Shown here piece by piece: positions 7,878 to 15,010 of a stretch of 20,875 bases of DNA. The position numbers were made by a program, and so were the translations under genes. Source of the stretch: Filomicrobium sp. (GTDB taxonomy: Bacteria > Pseudomonadota > Alphaproteobacteria > Rhizobiales > Hyphomicrobiaceae); assembly GCA_021775655.1 (NCBI GenBank), contig JAJFHK010000338.1, positions 1 to 20,875 of the forward strand, written 5' to 3'. Each line of letters opens with the position of its first letter. The stretch's first letter is position 1. Below the pieces are notes generated by a model. It saw only the letters and a program-made list of their open reading frames with translations, ran no database searches and had not been told where the DNA came from.

Positions 7878-8336
7878 GTGAGTAACAAGAACACCGATGA
7901 TCCCTGCGTCGACGACCCCAAGGTCCGGGCACGAAAAGAGGCGATGGCCGCCATCAATCCGGTCTACAAGTGGCTTGGCATTGAAATCGAGCTTGCGGGC
8001 ACCGAGCGTGCCCGCTTTGCCATGGACATAAAAGAGCAGCACGCGAATACATTCGGCGTCTGTCACGGTGGCATCCTCTTCGCGTTTGCAGATCTGGCTC
8101 TCGGGTTTGCCTGCAACGCCAGGGGCGAGCGCGCTGCGACAGCCAGCGCATCCATTGAATTCCTGAAACCCGTCCCACTTGGCGACCGCCTGATCGGTGA
8201 TGTGATCTGCACAGCCAACAGTGGGCGTAACGCATTTTACGACGTAAAACTAAGTCTTGCGAGCGCACCCGATGTCACCATCGGACTGGTCAGGGGACGC
8301 ATGCGTGTCACCGGCGGTCCAACTTTGCCCACATGA
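7878..8336 (+). CDS. paaI: PaaI-type hotdog-fold acyl-CoA thioesterase
   Basis: 152 aa. Hotdog thioesterase resembling PaaI, which hydrolyses ring-hydroxylated or stalled phenylacetyl-CoA intermediates. The active-site block NTFGVCHGGILFAFADLA is at 57-74, with HGG (63-65) and Asp72 at the catalytic position, and SIEFLKPVPLGD at 92-103 matches the family. The GTG start is chosen because the N-terminal helix (NPVYKWLGIEI at about 27-37) and the residues before it align with known PaaI length. An ATG at 7944 would cut into that region. It lies 16 bases after the dehydrogenase gene and 29 before the MAPEG gene. No other phenylacetate genes are present, so a broader acyl-CoA proofreading role is equally possible. 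Confidence 0.8.
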   Translation: MSNKNTDDPCVDDPKVRARKEAMAAINPVYKWLGIEIELAGTERARFAMDIKEQHANTFGVCHGGILFAFADLALGFACNARGERAATASASIEFLKPVPLGDRLIGDVICTANSGRNAFYDVKLSLASAPDVTIGLVRGRMRVTGGPTLPT

Positions 8337-8365
8337 CATGCATTTCCGTTTTGAGGCCTGAATGA

Positions 8366-8758
8366 ATGCCAATCACAACGCTCTATGCTCTACCGCTCGC
8401 GCTCATCCTGTTGACGCTGACATTCCGTACAATCTCATATCGCCGCGCCAACAAGATCAGCCTTGGAGATAATGGCGACAAGGCACTTCTGAAGCGTATC
8501 CGCGTCCACTCAAACTGCGCTGAATACGCACCAATCGGGATCATCGTACTTGGACTTGCCGAAAGTGTCGCGACGCCGTCATACCTTGTGCACGCCACTG
8601 GCCTCGCTCTTGTCGCTGGTCGTGCAGTACATGCTTATGGCATGTCGCAGACACCGCAAATAATGCCGATTCGCGTCGCCGGCATGATCCTGACTCTTAC
8701 TGCAATTGCAGGAGGCGCCTTTATCGGCACCGCCTTTGCGCTTCATCACTTGGCCTGA
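8366..8758 (+). CDS. MAPEG-family integral membrane protein
   Basis: 130 aa with about four hydrophobic segments (near 3-20, 55-75, 78-95 and 105-125). HSNCAEYAP at 48-56 matches the conserved Asn/Glu/Pro block of MAPEG proteins, which include microsomal glutathione transferases and bacterial YecN-like proteins. GAGG (8353-8356) precedes the ATG. It is the last gene of a close three-gene set, and its final 13 bases overlap the end of the Lrp-type gene on the other strand. Whether it is an active glutathione transferase is not known. A soluble glutathione S-transferase gene lies about 2.3 kb away on the other strand. Confidence 0.75.
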   Translation: MPITTLYALPLALILLTLTFRTISYRRANKISLGDNGDKALLKRIRVHSNCAEYAPIGIIVLGLAESVATPSYLVHATGLALVAGRAVHAYGMSQTPQIMPIRVAGMILTLTAIAGGAFIGTAFALHHLA

Positions 8759-9273
8759 AGGCCCTTGTTGGCCTGTACCCCTTTACTTGTCTGGGCGCCC
8801 TTGCCGCCTAGGAGCGCAAATTGCAGCGGCAGCGCTGTTGTGTATTTAATCTGTTCGATCGCGAAAACCGACGACACCTTCGCGATTTCGATCCTTGCAA
8901 TGAGCTTCTTGTAGAATTTGTCGTAAGACGCAATATCGGGCACGACGACTCGTAGAAGGTAGTCGATCTCGCCTGCCATGCGATAAAACTCGACAACCTC
9001 TGGAAAATCGACAACGGCTTCGTGGAACCGCTCCAACCACTCATTGCTGTGCTGGTCAGTCTTGATTTGAACAAATGCAGTCACACCGGCATTGACGCTC
9101 TCAGCACTGAGCACGGCAACTTTCCGCTGGATGACGCCAGCTTCCTCCAGTTTTTGGATGCGCCGCCAGCAAGGCGTTGTTGACAGACCTACTTCCTTGC
9201 CAATTTCAGCAACCGCCCGGGTAGCGTCCTCCTGCAAAATGCGCAAGATCTTGATATCCATTTCATCGAGCAT
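8746..9273 (-). CDS. Lrp/AsnC-family transcriptional regulator
   Basis: 175 aa. N-terminal winged helix-turn-helix (about 3-60) opening with LDEMDIKILRILQEDAT and a recognition segment GLSTTPCWRRIQKLEEAG. A RAM/AsnC ligand-binding domain follows (about 66-145), including GEIDYLLRVVVPD. These proteins form multimers and respond to amino acids. The ATG has GGGGAGGG just upstream. The last 18 residues are three hexapeptide repeats absent from ordinary Lrp proteins, which explains the extra length. The 3' end overlaps the MAPEG gene by 13 bases, tail to tail. Its own upstream region has a TATAAT box, and autoregulation is common in this family. The target genes are unknown. Confidence 0.88.
   Translation of the reverse strand: MLDEMDIKILRILQEDATRAVAEIGKEVGLSTTPCWRRIQKLEEAGVIQRKVAVLSAESVNAGVTAFVQIKTDQHSNEWLERFHEAVVDFPEVVEFYRMAGEIDYLLRVVVPDIASYDKFYKKLIARIEIAKVSSVFAIEQIKYTTALPLQFALLGGKGAQTSKGVQANKGLQAK
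8749..8802 (-). repeat. Three 18-base tandem repeats encoding the Lrp C-terminal tail
   Basis: Read on the - strand, the last 54 coding bases form three units of 18, encoding KGAQTS, KGVQAN and KGLQAK. The consensus is KG(A/V/L)Q(T/A)x. The units keep the reading frame and run straight into the stop. Part of the array (8749-8758) also forms the end of the convergent MAPEG gene, so it is used on both strands. Confidence 0.75.
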
Positions 9274-9379
9274 ATCCCTCCCCTTTCCTAGCGGCGCTCT
9301 TAAAAGGTAATCTACCCACCGGCCGCTTTTGAGAAGTCAAAGTGTTTTCAGTATCCGAGACCAACACGCAGTACGAATG

Positions 9380-9385
9380 ATTATA
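9380..9385 (-). promoter_or_regulatory. Possible -10 box for the Lrp-type gene
   Basis: A perfect TATAAT on the - strand lies about 107 bases upstream of the regulator's ATG. The bases 17 upstream of it (CTGTTT) are a poor -35 match. A TTGAAA is present but 24 bases away, too far for a standard promoter. The surrounding 9274-9503 gap is AT-richer than its neighbours and contains no gene. Confidence 0.35.
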
Positions 9386-9503
9386 TTGATCCCGCCTGCC
9401 ACAAACAGTTTTCAACACAACATCTATCACGTACGAAAAATAAACTGAACGCAACATTAAATTGACGCGGGCGACCGAATGGCGAACGCGAAAATGTGAT
9501 AGG

Positions 9504-10148
9504 TCAACAGCCGCAGAGGCCTTGGCGCACAAGTGCCCTCAATTCAGGAAGAAGATCGGCTTCGAACCATGGATTGGTCTTAATCCATGCATTATTCCGC
9601 CAGGAAGGATGGGGCAGTGGAAAAAGTTTTGGCGATGTTTGAGAAATTACTTCGCGCCAAGTCTTAACTGTTTCAGTCAAAGTTGCACGGTCGAGCTGCC
9701 CCAAATGCCAAGCTTGGGCATACCGGCCAACAAGCAGCGCAACTTCAAGCTTTGGCAAATTGTCCATCACGCGCTGACGCCATTGAGGCGCGCACTCCTT
9801 GCGTGGTGGCAGGTCGGCGCCCTTTGCGTTGTAGCCTGGAAAACAAAATCCCATCGGCACAATGGCAACCCGCGTGCTGTCGTAGAATTCCTCTTCGCTC
9901 ACGCCCATCCACGCCCTCAATCGCACACCGGAGGGATCGGTGAACGGCCGACCGCTATGATGCACTTTGAGTCCGGGCGCCTGACCGAATACCCCAATCC
10001 TGGCCATCGCGTTGACCTGCAGCACGGGCCGGGGTTCATGCGGCAACACTGGCCCAGTTGGCGTATCGACGCACAGCCTGCAATTCTTTATGTCGCGAAC
10101 GAGCTTGGAAAGTGCTTCGCCGCCTGACCTCGCTTGGCCTTTCGCCAT
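9504..10148 (-). CDS. Uracil-DNA glycosylase family protein
   Basis: 214 aa, related to the COG1573-type uracil-DNA glycosylases that remove uracil from DNA. GQAPG (55-59) followed by GRPFTDPSG (66-74) forms the water-activating and uracil-binding region, and PLPHPSWRN (177-185) is the C-terminal HPSxxN loop. CxxC at 23-26, Cys102 in GFCFPG and Cys119 in RKECAP are placed as in members that may hold an Fe-S cluster. The ATG at 10148 is preferred. A TTG at 10163 overlaps the stop of the upstream metallohydrolase gene and would add five residues. The metallohydrolase gene ends 11 bases before this start, so the two are probably co-transcribed. Confidence 0.8.
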   Translation of the reverse strand: MAKGQARSGGEALSKLVRDIKNCRLCVDTPTGPVLPHEPRPVLQVNAMARIGVFGQAPGLKVHHSGRPFTDPSGVRLRAWMGVSEEEFYDSTRVAIVPMGFCFPGYNAKGADLPPRKECAPQWRQRVMDNLPKLEVALLVGRYAQAWHLGQLDRATLTETVKTWREVISQTSPKLFPLPHPSWRNNAWIKTNPWFEADLLPELRALVRQGLCGC

Positions 10149-10159
10149 TCCTAGCTTCT

Positions 10160-10903
10160 TCAAATTTCGATTTCCAAACCGTCTTGAGCAATCGAGACGC
10201 GCGGTTCATCGACCTCCTCTAGACGCTCCAACATCGGCCGGCTCATATGAGTGAGAATGATGCGTTTCGCGCTAATATCGCAGAGTTTTTCCTGAAACAC
10301 TTTCCAACTCGTATGGTAGCGCAATCCCGCTTCGTAGGCGAAGCACTCGTTGATGTGCAGATCGACACCAGCCGACAGCTCAAACAACCCATCGACCCAC
10401 TCTGTATCGCCAGAATAACTGAGAGATCTGCCGCCAAACTCAAAGCGCAATCCAAGGGACGGAGCACCGGACGGGTGACAGACTTCAATTGCCTTGCACA
10501 TTAACGCGCGCCAGTTGAATGGCTCGCCCGCGTCATGTTCGTGAAATTTTAGGTCAAAAGGGTTTTCTTTTTCCGTGCTGCCGGGAAACAGTGCTTCGGC
10601 GGTGGTGAGGTAACGCTCTTCAATACTCCGCGGCCCGACTACGATGAGCGGCTTCGAGCGTTTTTGGACATGTCGGGCATAGAGCACCCACCAAACGAGT
10701 CCCGAGAAGTGATCCCCGTGCAGGTGCGATATGAAGATCGCATCAACCCCGGCAGGATCAAGGCCGACACGATCCATGCCGATAAGACTCGATGCACCAC
10801 AGTCGATCAGAAAATTGAACTCTCCGGTCGATACATGGAAACACGTCTGAAGTCGTCCGCCCGAGCCGAATGCATCGCCTGAGCCGACTATGGTCAGCTT
10901 CAT
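10160..10903 (-). CDS. MBL-fold metallohydrolase, RNase Z-like
   Basis: 247 aa. The beta-lactamase-fold zinc site is complete: SHLHGDH (59-65), His133 in VCHPSG, Asp156 in SYSGDTEW and His209 in LTHM. The opening LTIVGSGDAFGSGGR and the region after the HxHxDH motif resemble the RNase Z/ElaC group. It is shorter than most tRNA-processing RNase Z enzymes and lacks an obvious exosite arm, so the substrate may be a small molecule rather than tRNA. The ATG at 10903 is preferred over a TTG at 10921; AGGAC lies upstream. Its coupling with a uracil-DNA glycosylase relative hints at nucleic-acid or nucleotide metabolism, which is inference. Confidence 0.8.
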   Translation of the reverse strand: MKLTIVGSGDAFGSGGRLQTCFHVSTGEFNFLIDCGASSLIGMDRVGLDPAGVDAIFISHLHGDHFSGLVWWVLYARHVQKRSKPLIVVGPRSIEERYLTTAEALFPGSTEKENPFDLKFHEHDAGEPFNWRALMCKAIEVCHPSGAPSLGLRFEFGGRSLSYSGDTEWVDGLFELSAGVDLHINECFAYEAGLRYHTSWKVFQEKLCDISAKRIILTHMSRPMLERLEEVDEPRVSIAQDGLEIEI

Positions 10904-10961
10904 ATTTCTGGTCCTGTCCAACCCTGTCCGACAAAAGTGCGGTCACGCACGATAGTTCGTC

Positions 10962-10977
10962 TGTTCCCAAGGGAACA
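10962..10977. promoter_or_regulatory. Inverted repeat, possible operator upstream of the metallohydrolase gene
   Basis: Perfect 7-base arms tgttccc / gggaaca are separated by 2 bases. The centre lies about 66 bases upstream of the metallohydrolase ATG, on the promoter side. The loop is too small, and a T-run is missing, for a good terminator of the glutathione S-transferase gene. A dimeric repressor site is a reasonable but unproven reading. Confidence 0.4.
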
Positions 10978-11034
10978 AGCAGCAATGCCCAGCCACTTGG
11001 AATAGGTGCATCAATGCTGAATTACCGCCACCGA

Positions 11035-11646
11035 TCAAGCAGTTGCACTTGGCCGCGCTGAAACTACGTCGTACCAGCGCGCAACGCCTTTGAAAGTGGC
11101 AGGACGCTCTATACGTGCCTGAACCATAAAATCAACGGCAACCAGCGCCGTTATGTCGGCCACTGAGAACGAATCGCCGACGATAAAAGCCGAAGTAAGC
11201 AGACGTTCTTCGAGGATCGCAAGGCGCTCCAAAGCTTTCTGCTTATTGGCCTCGCCCCACTCGCGGACCTGCGGAACTTCGCGCTCCTTCATTCCTGGGT
11301 GGAGATGACGGAAGGCCTGCGCAACAGCGAAGAACAGACCCAACTCGACCCGCCGGTTCCACATTTCAATGCGCGCCTTCTGCAGAGGCGACTTACCAAA
11401 CAGGACCGGTTCAGGATGAAGTTCCTCGAAATACCGGCAGATTGCGATAGTCTCCGAGATGCATTCACCGTCTGCCAGTACGAGAACGGGCACTTGCCGC
11501 ATCGGGTTCAGACCGGCAAATTCCGCCGACTTTATGTTATCGATTTTGAGCGCGAATTCTTCCAGCGGCACGGAAATATTCTTTTCCGCTAAAAAAATTC
11601 GAACACGCCTCGGATTTGGCGCGGCCGCCGTTTGGACAATTTTCAT
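11035..11646 (-). CDS. Glutathione S-transferase family protein
   Basis: 203 aa, the normal length for a soluble GST. The N-terminal thioredoxin-like domain (about 1-78) shows the cis-proline loop NPMRQVPVL (47-55) and the glutathione-binding SET (64-66) in DGECISET. The C-terminal all-helical domain contains SFSVADITALVAVDF, the conserved N-capping-box region of GSTs. The N-terminal loop AAAPNPRRVRI has no Cys or Tyr, so a Ser/Thr/Asn-type catalytic site is likely. The ATG is the natural family start although its ribosome binding site is weak (GGTGG about 11 bases upstream). Role is probably detoxification or thiol transfer; substrate unknown. Confidence 0.85.
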   Translation of the reverse strand: MKIVQTAAAPNPRRVRIFLAEKNISVPLEEFALKIDNIKSAEFAGLNPMRQVPVLVLADGECISETIAICRYFEELHPEPVLFGKSPLQKARIEMWNRRVELGLFFAVAQAFRHLHPGMKEREVPQVREWGEANKQKALERLAILEERLLTSAFIVGDSFSVADITALVAVDFMVQARIERPATFKGVARWYDVVSARPSATA

Positions 11647-11778
11647 ATTCGTTAACCCACCGTTATTTCACTCGCCATTTCGGAACAGTCGGGAAGATTC
11701 GCCATCTGGATCATGGCCAGATAAACAGGCATGAAAAGAAAGCGAATTTATATTCGCACCGATTGGCATTGAAGACGC

Positions 11779-12297
11779 TCATTGTCCGATATTCCGCTCC
11801 CGTCGCCAATCCCGTGGCCTTTTGAATTCCCCCGACCAAAGGCCTTTGCGGGCTGCTTTCGCAGCACGCTCCTCATCTTTATAACGACCATATGCCACCG
11901 CAAAACCCTGCGCCACCATTTCCCGGTTAAGCGCCGTATCCCCTGCTCTGCAAAGAGCCAGCAGTCGGTCATGCTTGTCGACATCCAATCCTTCGCAGAA
12001 CACGCTTTTGCGCCCAATCAATCGTTGTAGAAGCCTTCGAGCCTCTTTCCCGCAGTCCCACTCCTGGCCTTGGCGGGTGCATGTTTGCCGGCCTTCCGGT
12101 GCATCAATACCTTGCATGCGCACTTCCCGGCCCGCTACGCGCAGACTATCGCCGTCAATAACTTTGGCGCTGCCTTCAATATTGGAGATACCAGCAGAAG
12201 GCCAAAAGGCATTAAATAGCATGCCAATCAAAATGAGCAAAAGCCCGATCCATTTCACCGGACCGCGCTTCTTCAATAGTTGTAAAGCCAGCTTCAT
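11779..12297 (-). CDS. Membrane-anchored thermonuclease (staphylococcal-nuclease fold)
   Basis: 172 aa. A basic N-terminus is followed by one hydrophobic segment (about 15-34), so the enzyme is probably anchored in the inner membrane with its domain in the periplasm. The SNase domain shows VIDGDSL (46-52), VRMQGIDAPEG (59-69) with Arg60, Asp65 and Glu68, and Arg111 in DKHDRLLALC. These match the calcium-binding and catalytic residues of micrococcal nuclease. Four cysteines (73, 82, 101, 116) would allow two disulfides outside the cytoplasm. AGGA lies close before the ATG. It is divergent from the histidine kinase gene; inverted repeats lie in the shared gap. Probable activity is cleavage of DNA or RNA. 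Confidence 0.85.
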   Translation of the reverse strand: MKLALQLLKKRGPVKWIGLLLILIGMLFNAFWPSAGISNIEGSAKVIDGDSLRVAGREVRMQGIDAPEGRQTCTRQGQEWDCGKEARRLLQRLIGRKSVFCEGLDVDKHDRLLALCRAGDTALNREMVAQGFAVAYGRYKDEERAAKAARKGLWSGEFKRPRDWRRERNIGQ

Positions 12298-12317
12298 AGT
12301 CCTGCCACAACGAGTTG

Positions 12318-12330
12318 TATCAATTTGATA
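12318..12330. promoter_or_regulatory. Inverted repeat, possible operator next to the nuclease start
   Basis: TATCAA-T-TTGATA is a perfect 6+1+6 palindrome whose near edge lies 20 bases upstream of the nuclease ATG, inside the gap shared with the divergent histidine kinase. It is AT-rich and sits where a -10 region or a repressor site would be. No factor can be named. Confidence 0.4.
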
Positions 12331-12358
12331 AACGATAAGTTAGTGAATTTGGGAGAAA

Positions 12359-12405
12359 TTAACCGGCAATGAGTGATCCAGATTCGAAGCGCATTGGCTG
12401 GTTAA
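12359..12405. repeat. Imperfect inverted repeat between nuclease and kinase genes
   Basis: TTAACC plus CAATG on the left (12359-12371) pair with CATTG plus GGTTAA on the right (12392-12405), 11 matched pairs with a small asymmetric bulge (gg against gct) and a 20-base loop. It could be a structured leader of the kinase mRNA or a binding site with two half-sites. Confidence 0.4.
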
Positions 12406-12472
12406 CGTCCTATATCCCGCAATCACGGCGTTCGAGATAAAAGAATAGCCCGAATTGGGAACTACGAACCGG

Positions 12473-14104
12473 ATGGATATGTCGGGGAAATCCGAAGAAA
12501 TCGCGCGCCTTAGGGGCCGTCGCGAGGCACGCCGGCAATCCAGCGAGCAATTGCGCACAATTCGCACCCAATTATCGACCGGATCCACCATAAAACCCGA
12601 ATTTGAATACGAACTTCTCTCGATGTTCGTGCGGAACGAGATCGCAGCCGCGGCAACCATGCCTGCGCTCTCCATCATTCTGTCGATTGCTTCGATGCTA
12701 TGGGCGACTCCGCTCGAAGCAGCCCTCTGGTTGGTACTCGTTATCTCCTCCAAAGTCTTCCTCCTGGAGTTGTGCCGCCGCTTCATAGCCTTAAGTCAGA
12801 CCGACGTCGACATCCGCATCTGGCGCCGCCGCTTCGTGTTCGCCGAAATGCTGAACGGCATGACCTGGGCGGGATTCGCACTTGTGGGGATCTCGAACTA
12901 CGCAACAGCCAGCGATTCCCTGTTGTTCTCTTCCCACGTCTTCATCTTCGCGATGCTGATCGTGATCCTGGCAATTCGGATGACGTTTGCCTCGACAATC
13001 ATGCCAATCATGCATGCTGGAACGATTCCGATGACGATTGCCGTCGTCGGCCGCCTCGTAATGCTCGGTATCCTTGTCAACGATCCGCTTTATTACGCTC
13101 TGGCCTCGATGGCGGTCGGTGTCCATCTCTACTTCGTCTTCCTCGCCGTTGGTCTGCACTCGACAGCGCTGGCCATGCTTGAATTCCGCTCCCAGAAGGA
13201 CCTGCTTATCGCCGAGCTAGAAGAGGAAAAATCAATATCAGATGAAGCCCGGCGCCGTGCGGAAGGAGCCAACAAGGCCAAGTCGCGCTTTTTGGCCACC
13301 ATGAGTCATGAGTTGCGCACACCACTCAACGCGATAATGGGCTTCTCCGAAGTGATGAAGCAGGAGGTGCTCGGCCCGATGCCGAACGACACCTACCGAG
13401 ACTACGCAGACAATATTCACTCAAGTGGCAGCCATCTTCTGCATCTGATCAACGAAATCCTCGACCTCTCGCGCATTGAGGCCGGCAAATATGAACTACA
13501 CGAAGAACCGTTGCGCATTGCCGATATCGCTGACGACTGCCACCGCCTTCTGACGCTGCGTGCACAGGGCAAAGGTCTCGAAATCATTGAAGATTTCGCG
13601 CCCAGCCTCGAACAAATCTGGGCTGATCCGCGCGCCATTCGCCAGATCTGCCTCAACTTGATGTCGAATGCTTTGAAGTTCACTCCACGCGGCGGCAGGA
13701 TCTACGTCAGTGTCCTTCACACCCACGACGGCGGACAGCGCCTGAGTGTACGCGATACCGGACCAGGCATCCCTAAAGAAGAAATCCCGAAAGTCCTGCA
13801 AGCATTCGGACAGGGTTCGCTCGCACACCAAACGGCCGAAGGAGGAACCGGACTTGGACTGCCGATCGTAAAGAACTTGATTGAATTGCACGGCGGCCGT
13901 TTTGAATTGCATTCCGAACTGCGTAAGGGGACCGAGGCAATTGTTTACATTCCAGCCAAAAGGGTCCTGCAGGCCGTTGGTCCGTTGCAACCATTCGGCG
14001 CTGAACGCCATCGCGAAGACGTCTCCACCCGTCGCCCGCGCCTAATCAGCCCACAGGCGGGGCAAGAGCGGTCCGCGCGCGCTCCAAGCTACGCTCGCGC
14101 GTGA
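12473..14104 (+). CDS. Membrane sensor histidine kinase, PleC/DivJ/PdhS-like
   Basis: 543 aa. A charged cytoplasmic N-terminus (1-55) precedes about six hydrophobic segments (62-78, 84-104, 122-141, 151-178, 183-202, 207-228) with short loops. A coiled linker (about 236-270) leads to the HisKA domain with the phospho-acceptor His279 in SHELRTPLNAI. The ATPase domain has the N-box NLMSNALKFT (395-404), G1 DTGPGI (428-433), F-box Phe and G2 GGTGLGL (457-463), so kinase activity is expected. The helix region YADNIHSSGSHLLHLINEI (311-329) resembles the DivK-binding kinases PleC, DivJ and PdhS. A basic, disordered tail of about 55 residues follows. The ATG at 12473 is preferred over a TTG at 12455. 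No response-regulator gene is adjacent. Confidence 0.85.
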   Translation: MDMSGKSEEIARLRGRREARRQSSEQLRTIRTQLSTGSTIKPEFEYELLSMFVRNEIAAAATMPALSIILSIASMLWATPLEAALWLVLVISSKVFLLELCRRFIALSQTDVDIRIWRRRFVFAEMLNGMTWAGFALVGISNYATASDSLLFSSHVFIFAMLIVILAIRMTFASTIMPIMHAGTIPMTIAVVGRLVMLGILVNDPLYYALASMAVGVHLYFVFLAVGLHSTALAMLEFRSQKDLLIAELEEEKSISDEARRRAEGANKAKSRFLATMSHELRTPLNAIMGFSEVMKQEVLGPMPNDTYRDYADNIHSSGSHLLHLINEILDLSRIEAGKYELHEEPLRIADIADDCHRLLTLRAQGKGLEIIEDFAPSLEQIWADPRAIRQICLNLMSNALKFTPRGGRIYVSVLHTHDGGQRLSVRDTGPGIPKEEIPKVLQAFGQGSLAHQTAEGGTGLGLPIVKNLIELHGGRFELHSELRKGTEAIVYIPAKRVLQAVGPLQPFGAERHREDVSTRRPRLISPQAGQERSARAPSYARA

Positions 14105-14256
14105 GCTGGACTGTCTGTGCAAAGCCGCAGCCTTACCTCTGCATCGTCGCCCCGTATGGGCACAAGCCTTACACATGGCTATAACGCTCCCTAGATATGG
14201 GTATGGCCACTAACCAACCCTCTCCCGTTTGCAATCGATCTAATTAAGGATTTCAA

Positions 14257-14961
14257 ATGCTCGGCTGGCTTGCCTTGCTCTTCGCGCTGCTCGTCGCGCT
14301 TTTCTATTTTCTTACCGGTGACGGCAGCAGCGTATCTGAGCTTGCCGGGATAGAGCGATGGATGTTTATTGGTGGCGGAACGCTGCTCGTCTTCTATGCG
14401 CTGCTGTTAATGGGCGACAACGCCAACAGACTTGGCCGGTCGCTTAAACAGCTCGCCGTCTGGGGCGGTCTGATGCTGCTCCTCATTGCCGGCTATAGTT
14501 ACCGTGGAGAACTGGGCGAAATCGCCTATCGCGTCACCGGAGAGCTGTCCCCACCCGGCACCAGCCAGTCCGTGACTACGCCAAGCGGCGACATCGCGGT
14601 ACGACTACGCCGCCGCTCGGACGGCCACTTTGTTGCCCGGGGAGCGATCAATGGAGCCACCACGACAATGCTTGTCGACACCGGTGCCTCAACGGTTGTG
14701 TTGAAACCCGCCGATGCCGAACGTGCCGGCATCGACGTCTCAAATCTCTCCTTCACCGCCCCAGTCAGCACCGCTAACGGAACCACATTTGCTGCCCCCA
14801 TTCGACTGCGCAGAATAGACATTGGCGGTATCGTTCTTGAGGACATCGAAGCACTTGTCACCAAGCCAGGAAGTCTTAACGAAAGCTTGCTGGGTATGAG
14901 TTTCTTAAGACGTTTGCGGTCATATGAGTTTTCGGGCGATTTCTTGACGCTCCGGAGCTAG
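14257..14961 (+). CDS. TIGR02281-type clan AA aspartic protease with N-terminal membrane segments
   Basis: 234 aa. Three hydrophobic segments (about 1-20, 35-52, 66-81) precede a retropepsin-like domain (about 113-234). The catalytic triad is DTGAS (141-145), preceded by TTTMLV and followed by NGTTFAAPI, the flap region. LLGMSFLRRL (201-210) and the ending EFSGDFLTL are the conserved end of the family. A single Asp motif implies dimer formation, as in retroviral proteases. AAGGA lies 6 bases before the ATG. The catalytic domain is probably periplasmic, given that the third segment ends near residue 81. A related gene follows directly. Substrates are not known for this family. Confidence 0.85.
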   Translation: MLGWLALLFALLVALFYFLTGDGSSVSELAGIERWMFIGGGTLLVFYALLLMGDNANRLGRSLKQLAVWGGLMLLLIAGYSYRGELGEIAYRVTGELSPPGTSQSVTTPSGDIAVRLRRRSDGHFVARGAINGATTTMLVDTGASTVVLKPADAERAGIDVSNLSFTAPVSTANGTTFAAPIRLRRIDIGGIVLEDIEALVTKPGSLNESLLGMSFLRRLRSYEFSGDFLTLRS

Positions 14962-15010
14962 CAATCGTTTGGCAGCCCCGGCGCACAACACCAGTCACCG
15001 GGCGCGTAGT

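Noticed and set aside
9462..10127. Open frame of 221 codons on the + strand
   Set aside because: It lies opposite the uracil-DNA glycosylase-family gene, whose motifs are clear on the - strand. The translated product has no recognisable domain.
13496..14011. Open frame of 171 codons on the - strand within the kinase gene
   Set aside because: It is antisense to the conserved HisKA and ATPase motifs, which fix the coding strand.
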